Positions 6,051-13,552 of a stretch of DNA of 16,754 nt are shown here, piece after piece. Each line of letters begins with the position of its first letter. Position 1 is the stretch's first letter. This DNA comes from an uncultured Oscillospiraceae bacterium. Its GTDB lineage: Bacteria > Bacillota > Clostridia > Oscillospirales > Oscillospiraceae. The stretch lies in the NCBI GenBank assembly GCA_910579485.1, contig CAJTVO010000078.1, forward strand, positions 1 through 16,754, given 5' to 3'. The translations under genes were made by a program, and so were the position numbers. Under the pieces are notes generated by a model, which saw only the letters and a program-made list of their open reading frames with translations, had not been told where the DNA came from and ran no database searches.

Positions 6051-8815
6051 GACCAATAAAGCTGACCATATCCGCCTTCGGCCCCTACGCGGGACAGGTG
6101 GAGCTGGAGCTGGACAAACTGGGCCGGGAAGGGCTGTATGTGATCTGCGGCGATACCGGCGCGGGCAAGACCACGATCTTCGACGCCATCACCTTCGCCC
6201 TGTTTGGCAGGGCCAGCGGGAAAAACGTGAAGTCGGAAATGTTCCGCAGCAAGTACGCCCAGCCGGAGACGCCGACCTTTGTGGAGCTGACCTTCCGCTA
6301 TCGGGATCGGGACTATACCGTCCGCCGCAATCCGGACTATGACCGGCCCAAAGCGAGAGGGACCGGCGTGACCCGGCAGAAGGCGGACGGGGAGTTCCAC
6401 CGCCCGGACGGTTCCGTGGTCACCGGCGCCTCCGACGTTACCCGCGAGGTGGAGTCGCTGCTGGGGCTTAACTGCGGTCAGTTTACGCAAGTGGCCATGA
6501 TCGCCCAGGGGGATTTCCGGAAGCTGCTGGAGGCGTCCACGGAGGACCGTGTGAAGATCTTCCGGCAGATCTTTGACACCGGATTGTATCAGACGCTCCA
6601 GGACCGGCTCAAGGAGGCCGCCGGAGAGCTGAAGCGGGAGTGCGACGCGCTGCGGGAGGACGTCCGCCGGGACGGGGCCGCCATTCAGTACGCCGGGGAC
6701 GATGAACGCCGGGACGCCGCGGAGCAGGCCCGGCGGGGCGAGCTCCCCAGCGGGGAGCTGATCCCGCTGCTGGACGGGCTCCTGGAGGAGGACGGCCGCC
6801 GCAAGGCCGCCTTGGACCGGAAGAAGGCGGAGATCGATGGAGAGCTGGAGAAGCTGATCGCTCAGATCAAGCAGGGCGAGCTGAGGAAGGAGAACCAGAA
6901 GGGGCTGGACGCGGCGCGGAAAAGTCTGGAGCAGCTGGGACCGGAGATCGAAGCCGCCGCCGGAACGCTGGAGGAAGCCCTGACCCATCAGGACGAGCTC
7001 CCCCGCCTAGGCGCGCAGGCTGTCCAGCTGGAGAACATGCTGTCCCAATACGGCCAGCTTCAGGAGCTGACGGAGCAGATCGCCAAGTCAGAGAAGCAGA
7101 CCGCGTTGGACGAAGGCCGCCTGGAAAAAGGGCGGACCGCGCTGGCCGAGGCGCGGGACCGTCTGGCGCAGGACAGGGACGAACTGAAAAAGCTGGACGG
7201 CGCGGCCCTGGAGGCGGAACGGGCCAAGCATGAACGGGAAAGCCTGGAGGACACCGTTCGGCGGCTTCGGGCGCTGAAGAAGGACATTTTTGCCCTGGAG
7301 GGGCTTCGGGGCTCCTGGCAGGAGGCCCGGGAAGATTATCAGGAAAAAGCGCGGATCGCCCAGGAACGGGAGGAAGTCTGGCAGAACATCAACCGGGCCT
7401 ATCTGGACGCCCAGGCGGGGGTGCTGGCCGGAGATCTCCGTCCGGGGACGCCTTGTCCGGTGTGCGGCTCTTTGGAGCACCCCCATCCCGCTCCTCTATC
7501 CCAGGAGGCTCCTGACGAAGCGGCGTGGAAACAGGCGGAGAAGGCCGCCAGGCAGGCGCGGCAGCAGGAAGCGGAGGCCAGCCGTGCCGCCGGCGAGTGG
7601 AAAACGAAGCTGGAGACCCGCGAGGAGCAGCTGTGCCAGACGGCCCAGGCTCTTCTGCCGGCCCTGCACCAGGCGGCTCTGCCCGATGCGGAAGAACTGT
7701 CGGCGGTGGAGACGGAGCAGGACGCCCTACTGCAAACCGCAAAAGAGCAGGAGAACGGCGCAAAAGCCCGGGTGGAACAGGCGCGGCTCCTTGGAGAGGC
7801 GATCCCAAAGCGGGAGCAGTCATCCGCAGAGGAAAACGACCGTCTGGCCGCGCTGGACAAGGAGATCGCAAGTCAAAAGGCGGCGGTGGAGGAAAAACGC
7901 CGTCAGGCGGAAGAACTGCGGCAGGCCCTCCCCTTCCCCACGCGGCAGGAGGCGGAGGAGGAGATCGCCGCCTTACGAGAGAAAGAGCGCGCGCTGCAGA
8001 AAACGATCCAGGACGCCAAGACCCGCAAGATCGATCTGGAGAAGCGGCGGGAGGCGGTACAGAGCAAGCTGGAGACCTACCAAGCCATGCTCCGGGACGG
8101 AGAGGATATTGACTTGGAGCAGACGGAGGGCCGTAAGGACGCGCTGACCCGGGAGAAGGCGGAGCTGGAGAAGGAGAGCGGGGCGCTGCATACCCGGCTC
8201 ACCCTGAACGGGCGCACGAAGGAAAGCCTCCTCCGGCACCTGGAGGCGCTGGAGAAGAGCGGCGGACGGCTCGTCTGGCTCAAGGCCCTGGCGGACACGG
8301 CCAACGGCGCCCTTACCGGGCAGGAGCGGTTCCGGCTGGAGACCTATATCCAGACCACCTATTTTTCCCGCGTCCTGTACCGGGCCAATCTGCGCCTGCG
8401 GGTGATGAGCGGCGGGCAGTACGACCTGCTCCGGCGCACCGAGGGAGGCTTGCGGGGCCAGTCCGGCCTGGATCTGGACGTGGTGGACCACTGGAACGGG
8501 ACCACGCGGGGGGTGGAGACGCTGTCCGGCGGCGAGTCTTTCCTGGCCTCTCTGGCGCTGGCGCTGGGATTGGCGGACGAGATCCAGTCCTCCGCCGGCG
8601 GCGTGCAGCTGGACACCATGTTCGTGGACGAGGGCTTCGGTTCCCTGGACGACGAGGCCCTGCAAAAGGCGATGAAGGCCCTCAGCCAGCTGGGCGAGGG
8701 CCGGCGGCTGGTGGGCATCATCTCTCACGTAGCCGGACTGAAAGAGCGGATCGACCGGCAGATCATTGTGAAGAAGAGCCGCTCCGGCGGGAGCAGGGCG
8801 GAGATCGCGTGCTGA
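6047..8815 (+). CDS. sbcC: Exonuclease SbcCD subunit C (Rad50-type SMC ATPase)
   Basis: ATPase partner of SbcD. The ATP-binding head is split by a long coiled coil that joins a second molecule through a zinc hook (family knowledge). In order: Walker A GDTGAGKT (residues 35-42), about 420 residues of Glu/Lys/Arg/Ala-rich heptads, the zinc hook CPVC (470-473), a second coiled arm, the signature LSGGESF (from 826) and Walker B with Asp861-Glu862 in FVDEGFGSLDDE. The 922 residues are within the normal range, slightly short in the arms. The ATG overlaps the sbcD stop by four bases. The very high GC and repetitive coil explain the many open frames on the other strand, which I do not regard as genes. 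No lesion seen. Confidence 0.97.
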   Translation: MRPIKLTISAFGPYAGQVELELDKLGREGLYVICGDTGAGKTTIFDAITFALFGRASGKNVKSEMFRSKYAQPETPTFVELTFRYRDRDYTVRRNPDYDRPKARGTGVTRQKADGEFHRPDGSVVTGASDVTREVESLLGLNCGQFTQVAMIAQGDFRKLLEASTEDRVKIFRQIFDTGLYQTLQDRLKEAAGELKRECDALREDVRRDGAAIQYAGDDERRDAAEQARRGELPSGELIPLLDGLLEEDGRRKAALDRKKAEIDGELEKLIAQIKQGELRKENQKGLDAARKSLEQLGPEIEAAAGTLEEALTHQDELPRLGAQAVQLENMLSQYGQLQELTEQIAKSEKQTALDEGRLEKGRTALAEARDRLAQDRDELKKLDGAALEAERAKHERESLEDTVRRLRALKKDIFALEGLRGSWQEAREDYQEKARIAQEREEVWQNINRAYLDAQAGVLAGDLRPGTPCPVCGSLEHPHPAPLSQEAPDEAAWKQAEKAARQARQQEAEASRAAGEWKTKLETREEQLCQTAQALLPALHQAALPDAEELSAVETEQDALLQTAKEQENGAKARVEQARLLGEAIPKREQSSAEENDRLAALDKEIASQKAAVEEKRRQAEELRQALPFPTRQEAEEEIAALREKERALQKTIQDAKTRKIDLEKRREAVQSKLETYQAMLRDGEDIDLEQTEGRKDALTREKAELEKESGALHTRLTLNGRTKESLLRHLEALEKSGGRLVWLKALADTANGALTGQERFRLETYIQTTYFSRVLYRANLRLRVMSGGQYDLLRRTEGGLRGQSGLDLDVVDHWNGTTRGVETLSGGESFLASLALALGLADEIQSSAGGVQLDTMFVDEGFGSLDDEALQKAMKALSQLGEGRRLVGIISHVAGLKERIDRQIIVKKSRSGGSRAEIAC

Positions 8816-8879
8816 ATCGGAATGCGCGCGGCGTATGAGGAAATATTGCGGTTTATATTTACAAGAGGAGGACGTTGAA

Positions 8880-9344
8880 ATGTTGGAAATTGGAACCAAG
8901 GCCCCGGCGTTTACCTTGCCGGATAAGGATGGGGATCTTGTATCGCTTTCAGACTTTGCGGGGAAGAAGGTCGTGCTGTACTTCTATCCCAGGGACAACA
9001 CCCCCGGATGCACCCGCCAGGCCTGTGCCTTCGCCGGGGCGTACGAAAATTTCAAGAAGATCAACGCGGTGGTCATCGGCGTCAGCAAGGACTCCGCGGC
9101 CTCCCATCAGAAGTTTGCGGAGAAGTACGATCTGCCGTTTATCCTGCTCTCCGACCCGGAATTGACCGCCATCCAGGCCTACGGCGTGTGGCAGGAGAAG
9201 AAGAATTACGGTAAGGTGAGCATGGGCGTGGTCCGGTCCACCTTCGTGATCGATGAGAATGGCATCATTGAGAAGGTCATGCCTAAGGTCAAGCCCGATA
9301 CCAACGCGGAGGATATCCTGTCGTATCTGGCAGGGAAGGCGTGA
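8880..9344 (+). CDS. bcp: Bcp-type thiol peroxiredoxin (thioredoxin-dependent peroxidase)
   Basis: Cytoplasmic peroxidase that reduces hydrogen and alkyl peroxides, recycled by thioredoxin (AhpC/TSA family, BCP subgroup). YFYPRDNTPGCTRQAC carries the peroxidatic Cys44 and a Cys49 in the spacing typical of BCPs that form an intramolecular disulfide. VIGVSKDSAASHQKF, LPFILLSD and STFVIDENG are further family blocks. The length is 154 residues, normal. I start at ATG 8880 because GAGGAGG (8865-8871) is 8 bases upstream. The longer frame from 8835 adds 15 residues that include this binding site. It lies 64 bases after sbcC with no terminator between, so it may be co-transcribed with sbcDC. A weak TATATT near 8854 could be a promoter of its own. 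A strong hairpin follows. Confidence 0.96.
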   Translation: MLEIGTKAPAFTLPDKDGDLVSLSDFAGKKVVLYFYPRDNTPGCTRQACAFAGAYENFKKINAVVIGVSKDSAASHQKFAEKYDLPFILLSDPELTAIQAYGVWQEKKNYGKVSMGVVRSTFVIDENGIIEKVMPKVKPDTNAEDILSYLAGKA

Positions 9345-9383
9345 TCGTAAGACCGGAAAACTGTAAGGGATATGACGGCAGGA

Positions 9384-9420
9384 ATAGAGCCCCGGGTGCA
9401 TACTGCACCCGGGGTTCTAT
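9384..9420 (+). terminator. Strong hairpin terminator after the peroxiredoxin gene
   Basis: A 17-bp stem (9384-9400 with 9404-9420, one G-T pair) and loop TAC. The core is GCCCCGGGTGCA. The T-run is weak (TTCTATCATT), so termination may rely on stem strength. It isolates sbcDC-bcp from the downstream defence-like cassette. Confidence 0.75.
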
Positions 9421-9449
9421 CATTGGTATGGATGACGTGAAAGGAAAAG

Positions 9450-9478
9450 TTGACAGGATCGGCCACTTATCCTATAAT
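9450..9478 (+). promoter_or_regulatory. Consensus sigma-A promoter of the pyrophosphatase/helicase pair
   Basis: TTGACA (9450-9455), 17-base spacer, TATAAT (9473-9478): both boxes are perfect. The predicted start near 9485 gives a leader of about 32 bases with GGGGAG (9500-9505) 11 bases before the ATG. I see no clear operator, so expression is probably constitutive and strong. Confidence 0.9.
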
Positions 9479-9516
9479 TTGACATAGAATGAAATGTATG
9501 GGGAGTTTGTTGCAGT

Positions 9517-9834
9517 ATGACGAAAATTTACAATAAACTGGTCCGAGACCGTATCCCTGAGATCATCGAATCAGACGGAAAGCTCTGCACGATGGAAATC
9601 TTGCCGGACGACCGCTATCTCCAGATGCTGGACGTCAAGCTGGATGAGGAGCTGGCAGAATATCAGGAGAGCACTTCCCTGGAGGAACTGGCCGATCTGC
9701 TGGAAGTCATGCGGGCTGTGGTAAAGGCCCGGGGCTGGAGCTGGGAACAGCTGGAGCAGGCACGGCAGGAAAAAACCGCTCAGAGAGGCGGCTTTGAGAA
9801 GAAGATTTTTCTGAAAGAAGTCAGAGAGAAATGA
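9517..9834 (+). CDS. MazG-fold nucleoside triphosphate pyrophosphatase (COG4997 type)
   Basis: A small all-alpha NTP pyrophosphatase, of the group often labelled phosphoribosyl-ATP pyrophosphohydrolase-like. Members are predicted to hydrolyse non-canonical or surplus NTPs to the monophosphate and pyrophosphate (family knowledge; substrate not known). The N-terminal YNKLVRDRIPEII is the family mark. The metal-binding pattern is complete: Glu44-Glu45-x-x-Glu48, then Glu57-x-x-Asp60. Length is 105 residues, typical. It has a consensus promoter and is followed after 10 bases by the nuclease-helicase, whose ribosome binding site (GAGGG) overlaps this stop codon. The two are one operon and probably translationally coupled. 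Relatives occur both as housekeeping genes and in defence islands, so the pairing may mean a nucleotide-linked role (inference). Confidence 0.88.
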   Translation: MTKIYNKLVRDRIPEIIESDGKLCTMEILPDDRYLQMLDVKLDEELAEYQESTSLEELADLLEVMRAVVKARGWSWEQLEQARQEKTAQRGGFEKKIFLKEVREK

Positions 9835-9844
9835 GGGTACGGCT

Positions 9845-12115
9845 ATGGATATCCAGCGCTCTGCCTCCGGAAGTATTGCGGAAGATCTGTTTATTGAGTT
9901 GTTCAGCGAGGCTTTCGGTGCGGAAAAGGCTGGATATCTCTATTCTCAATACCATTTCTACGATATCTATCAGAACAGCCGGTATGCGGATTTCCTTCTG
10001 GAGAGCAGCGGGCGCAGGGTGGCCATTGAGATCGACGACGAGGGCTCCCACCACAAAAGCTTGGTAGCCTCCGGCAAATTTTATGACGATCTGCTCAAGC
10101 AGAACAGCATGATCCACATGGGCTGGGACGTCTACCGCTGGGCGGTGCGGCAGATGCAGCTCCAGCCGGAGACGGTGAAGGACGAGCTGCGGGTCTTCCT
10201 GGGCAGCCGGCCCTGCTTTCAGGAAGTTGAGGACTACCTCCCGGTGCAGAGAGGCCGGGCGCTGGACGGGGCTTCGCTGGAGCTGAAAGAACACCAGAAA
10301 GAGGCGCTGGAAGCACTGCGGTCCATGCGGGAGAGGAGGGAGACTATCGCTCTGCTCTGCCATGCTACCGGAGCGGGTAAGACCTGGACAGCCGTCATGG
10401 ATGCAAAGCGCTGCGGCGGAAGGACGCTGTTTCTCGCTCATACCAATGAACTGGTTGATCAGGCGGCCAGAACATTTCGGGATCTGTGGCCCGCGGTCAC
10501 GCTTGGCCGGTACACGGAGCGAGTCAAGCAGCCGGGGGCCCATGTAGTCTGCGGCAGCGTACAGAGCGTGGCCCTGCATCTGGAGCAGTTCAAGGACAAC
10601 GCTTTCGACTATCTCATTATCGACGAGGCTCACCACGCGGCGGCGGATACATATCAGAAGGTGCTGGCCTACTTCAAGCCCAAGTTCACATTGGGACTGA
10701 CGGCCACGCCGGAAAGAATGGACGGCAAGAGCATCCTGGAAATTTTCAAGAACACGGCCCACAAGCTGGACATACAGACCGCCGTGGAGCTGGGGGAGCT
10801 GACCCCGGTGCGGTGTATCCGTATCCATACCAATATCGATCTGACCAAGGTGCGGTTCAACAGCGTCCGATATAACATCAGGGATCTGGAAACAAAAATC
10901 TACGTGCCGGAGCGGAACCGCTTGATCGTAGATACCTGGCTCCAATATGCCCAAGGGCGGCGGACGGTGGTGTTCTGCGCCTCCGTCTGGCACGCGGAGG
11001 AGATCGCGGCGCTGTTTCAGCGCGAGGGAATTTCCGCCGCCGCAGTGTCAGGCGGGATGAAGCGGTCCGAGCGGGAGGCGTTTCAGGACAAATTCGCCGG
11101 ACGGGAGATCCAGGTGCTCTGCGCCTGCGACCTGCTGAACGAGGGCTGGGACTGCCCGGAGGTCGAGGTGCTGTTCATGGCCCGGCCTACCATGTCGCGG
11201 GTGCTCTATATCCAGCAGCTGGGGCGGGGAATGCGGCGGTACGAGGGCAAGGAGAGCCTGATGGTCTTCGACTTTGTGGACAACGCCAGCCAATACAATA
11301 TGCCCATGTCCCTGCACCGGCTGTTCAAGCTGCGGAAATACCGGGCCGGGGAGCTGGTGCTGTCACCTAAGGACAAGCGGACCGCCGAAGCGGAGCTGTA
11401 CGCCCGCTGGGAGAAGCCCGCCGCTCTGCTGGACTGGCCGGTGGACGCCACGGATTATGAGCTGGTGGACATCTTCAACTGGCAGGAAGAGGCCGAAGGC
11501 ATGATCTCCCAGATGGAGTTCGTCCGCCGGGTCAACGTGCAGTCGGAGACCATTGAACGGTACGTCCGGGAGGGAAAGCTGATACCCGATCTGGCGGTGC
11601 CCATGAGCGAGCACCGGGTCTTCAAGTATTTTAAGGAGGAATCCCTAAAGAAATATGCCCGGCAGTATGGATGGACGCTGATCGACGACTCCAACCGGAA
11701 GGACTTGTTTATGGATATGATCCGGAAGATGGATATGAGCTATTCCTACAAGCCGGTGCTGGTCAAGGCGATTTTGCGGTATGCCGATGAGAAGGGCCGG
11801 GTCCGGCTGGAGGACATTGCGGATCATTTCCGTGCTTTCTATGAGGAGCGGCGGACCGCCGGGCTGGTGGTGGAGAAAGCGAACAGCATTTTTGCCAAAG
11901 GGAATTACACCAACAGCGAAGCGCAGCGGAATATCTTGACCAATCCCTTTAAACGGTTTGAGGACATGCAGATGCTCCGGCATACCCGGACGCTGGGAAT
12001 CATTCAGGTGGATGAGGCGGTGTGGAAAAAGCTGGGGGCGGAGGAGAAGTCGGAGATTGAGAGGATATGTGAGGAGAAGCTGGCGGGGTATTATCGGAGG
12101 CTTGTTCTCCGATAA
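9845..12115 (+). CDS. SF2 helicase with an N-terminal PD-(D/E)XK-like nuclease domain
   Basis: A 756-residue fusion. Residues 1-110 look like a DUF559/Vsr-related nuclease fold: YADF with Asp49, then AIEID with Glu62 and Asp64, and a following SHHK with His69-His70. Residues 150-500 are a DEAD/DEAH helicase of the restriction-subunit type: ATGAGKTW (Lys179), DEAH (260-263), TATP (286-289), CDLLNEGWDCP and QQLGRGMRR (457-465). The C-terminal ~250 residues have no motif I recognise and could be the DNA- or partner-binding part. The start is ATG 9845, with GAGGG overlapping the previous stop. Likely a DNA translocase-nuclease acting in defence or repair. The EID in place of the classical ExK means cleavage activity is probable but not certain. 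It ends without a clear terminator, and the DNA becomes AT-rich directly after it. Confidence 0.9.
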   Translation: MDIQRSASGSIAEDLFIELFSEAFGAEKAGYLYSQYHFYDIYQNSRYADFLLESSGRRVAIEIDDEGSHHKSLVASGKFYDDLLKQNSMIHMGWDVYRWAVRQMQLQPETVKDELRVFLGSRPCFQEVEDYLPVQRGRALDGASLELKEHQKEALEALRSMRERRETIALLCHATGAGKTWTAVMDAKRCGGRTLFLAHTNELVDQAARTFRDLWPAVTLGRYTERVKQPGAHVVCGSVQSVALHLEQFKDNAFDYLIIDEAHHAAADTYQKVLAYFKPKFTLGLTATPERMDGKSILEIFKNTAHKLDIQTAVELGELTPVRCIRIHTNIDLTKVRFNSVRYNIRDLETKIYVPERNRLIVDTWLQYAQGRRTVVFCASVWHAEEIAALFQREGISAAAVSGGMKRSEREAFQDKFAGREIQVLCACDLLNEGWDCPEVEVLFMARPTMSRVLYIQQLGRGMRRYEGKESLMVFDFVDNASQYNMPMSLHRLFKLRKYRAGELVLSPKDKRTAEAELYARWEKPAALLDWPVDATDYELVDIFNWQEEAEGMISQMEFVRRVNVQSETIERYVREGKLIPDLAVPMSEHRVFKYFKEESLKKYARQYGWTLIDDSNRKDLFMDMIRKMDMSYSYKPVLVKAILRYADEKGRVRLEDIADHFRAFYEERRTAGLVVEKANSIFAKGNYTNSEAQRNILTNPFKRFEDMQMLRHTRTLGIIQVDEAVWKKLGAEEKSEIERICEEKLAGYYRRLVLR

Positions 12116-12416
12116 GTTATAAATCTATACTCTATTTCATATTCCTGACTGAAAGTCACTTTAATATTTTTCATTTTTAAAAAGTGGTGATCTCAACCTT
12201 TTGATACATTGACTTTAACCGCCTTTACACGTATAATGTTATTTAATAATAGTCGCAGGACCACCAGATAAATTGCAGGCTGGAATTTCTGTTTATATTA
12301 AAGAGCGCAACTTTTTAATACGAAACGATCATTACGAATTACTATTTGGACCGGTGGCCGTGTAGCGATCAGTGTTTGAATTTGGCACAGAAAAGCATGC
12401 ACTATGGAGGTGCCCA
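12116..12416. other. AT-rich intergenic region carrying the methyltransferase operon promoter
   Basis: This 301-base gap begins exactly where the window turns from GC-rich to AT-rich. It holds a weak CACTTT/AAAGTG inverted repeat after the helicase (12157-12185) and a good promoter (12209-12237), then about 175 bases of leader. I found no tRNA, no convincing peptide and no spoVT fragment in it. Confidence 0.6.
12209..12237 (+). promoter_or_regulatory. Promoter of the methyltransferase/ParB-like/SNF2 operon
   Basis: TTGACT (12209-12214), 17-base spacer, TATAAT (12232-12237). Only one base differs from consensus. The predicted start near 12244 leaves a leader of about 170 bases before the ATG at 12417, long for a simple gene and possibly regulatory. 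Confidence 0.8.
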
Positions 12417-13349
12417 ATGTCTATAGATGTTGTTTCCCAGTTGACTCTTGGAACACTGCCGAACACCTTATCTACACAATTGTTCCAGATAGATGTAGAA
12501 AGGTTCCTCGATGCACTTCCCATGCAGCCTCTTTTCGATCTTGTTGTTACCTCTCCACCATATAATATTGGAAAGGAATATGAGGATCAGATGCCGCTCG
12601 AGGAGTACGTAGCTTGGCAGGAACGAGTTATTGAAAAAATTTATCCTCGTCTTAAAGACACAGGAAGCATTTGTTGGCAAGTAGGAAATTATGTGGACAA
12701 TGGCAGTATCGCCCCACTTGATATTGAACTTGCGCCTATTTTCAAGAATTTGCATTTGCAGTTACGAAACCGGATCATTTGGCATTTTGGACATGGCTTG
12801 CATAACAAAAATCGGTTCAGCGGGCGCTATGAAGTTGTGATGTGGTACACGAAAAGCCATCACTATACATTTAATTTGGACGATGTAAGAATTCCTGCAA
12901 AATATCCCGGCAAGAGAAGCTACCGCGGGGAAAATAAAGGAAAATTGTCTTGCAATCCCAAAGGGAAAAACCCTGAGGATGTTTGGGAAGTTCCCCCCGA
13001 AGATGTCTGGGAGGTCCCCAATGTAAAGGGTAATCATGTGGAAAAAACACTACACCCTTGCCAGTTTCCAGTAGGTTTGATCGAAAGGCTCGTACTTGCG
13101 CTGACTAATGAGAATGAGCTTGTATTCGATCCCTTTTCCGGAGTTGCATCCGCTGGAGTCGCGGCCCTGCTCCATGACCGGCACTTTTGGGGATGCGAAA
13201 TTGTAGAAGAATATGTAAAGCAGGGAAAACTGCGCCTTGAGCAAACGCTTGATGGCAGCATTAGATATCGCCCGTATGATAAACCAATTTATGATGCAAA
13301 GGCAAGCGCTTTATCTAAGATACCTGATGAATGGAAGGATATAAAATAA
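12417..13349 (+). CDS. Beta-type DNA methyltransferase, probably N4-cytosine (or N6-adenine)
   Basis: Transfers a methyl group from S-adenosylmethionine to an exocyclic amine in DNA. The catalytic motif IV, TSPPY (residues 45-49), comes first and the SAM-binding motif I, FDPFSG (237-242), near the end. That order is the beta class. TSPPY favours N4-cytosine over N6-adenine (family knowledge), but this is not decisive. The region between holds the probable target-recognition part and NHVEKTLHPCQFPVGLIERLV, a conserved stretch before motif I. I start at ATG 12417 (310 residues) because GGAGG (12406-12410) lies 6 bases upstream. A frame from 12372 adds 15 residues without a binding site. Oddity: an 8-residue tandem duplication at 186-201. 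First gene of an AT-rich operon with ParB-like and SNF2 genes; probably the self-protecting methylase of a defence system (inference). Confidence 0.93.
   Translation: MSIDVVSQLTLGTLPNTLSTQLFQIDVERFLDALPMQPLFDLVVTSPPYNIGKEYEDQMPLEEYVAWQERVIEKIYPRLKDTGSICWQVGNYVDNGSIAPLDIELAPIFKNLHLQLRNRIIWHFGHGLHNKNRFSGRYEVVMWYTKSHHYTFNLDDVRIPAKYPGKRSYRGENKGKLSCNPKGKNPEDVWEVPPEDVWEVPNVKGNHVEKTLHPCQFPVGLIERLVLALTNENELVFDPFSGVASAGVAALLHDRHFWGCEIVEEYVKQGKLRLEQTLDGSIRYRPYDKPIYDAKASALSKIPDEWKDIK
12972..13019 (+). repeat. 24-base tandem duplication inside the methyltransferase
   Basis: Codons 186-193 and 194-201 both encode PEDVWEVP. The two 24-base copies differ at five third positions (CCT/CCC, GAG/GAA, GTT/GTC, GAA/GAG, GTT/GTC) and nowhere else, so every change is synonymous. 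It lies just before the conserved NHVEKTLHPCQFP block. Confidence 0.9.
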
Positions 13350-13432
13350 AGAAAGTACACATAAAAGATCATCGCAGCGGACTTAGAGTCGTCCCCAAAC
13401 TATCATTGCGTGAACGGATGCAGCTTCAATAA
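13331..13432 (+). CDS. Possible 33-residue basic peptide overlapping the methyltransferase end
   Basis: ATG 13331 lies inside the last codons of the methyltransferase in another frame. It runs past that stop to TAA 13430-13432, encoding a Lys/Arg-rich peptide (EGYKIKKVHIKDHRSGLR, then LSLRERMQLQ). An overlapping start is typical of coupled operon genes, but I see no good ribosome binding site. It could equally be chance, or the remnant of a lost gene. It lies in the 203-base gap before the ParB-like gene, which otherwise shows nothing. Confidence 0.3.
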   Translation: MEGYKIKKVHIKDHRSGLRVVPKLSLRERMQLQ

Positions 13433-13552
13433 CAATTTCATCTTATCATAAAGAAATCAGTCTATATTGCCAAACAGGTAATGCGGGAAATATTTATGCA
13501 GGTTTACACTGTCGATCGTTGTGATCGGCTCTTCTGCCACGGAGGATGGATC

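Noticed and set aside
5963..6988. Minus-strand frame opposite sbcD/sbcC
   Set aside because: Shadow of two well-supported genes; similar shadows occur opposite the rest of sbcC, bcp and the helicase.
12157..12186. Inverted repeat CACTTT/AAAGTG after the helicase as a terminator
   Set aside because: Only 6 bp with a loop of more than 15 bases and no GC-rich stem; too weak to call.
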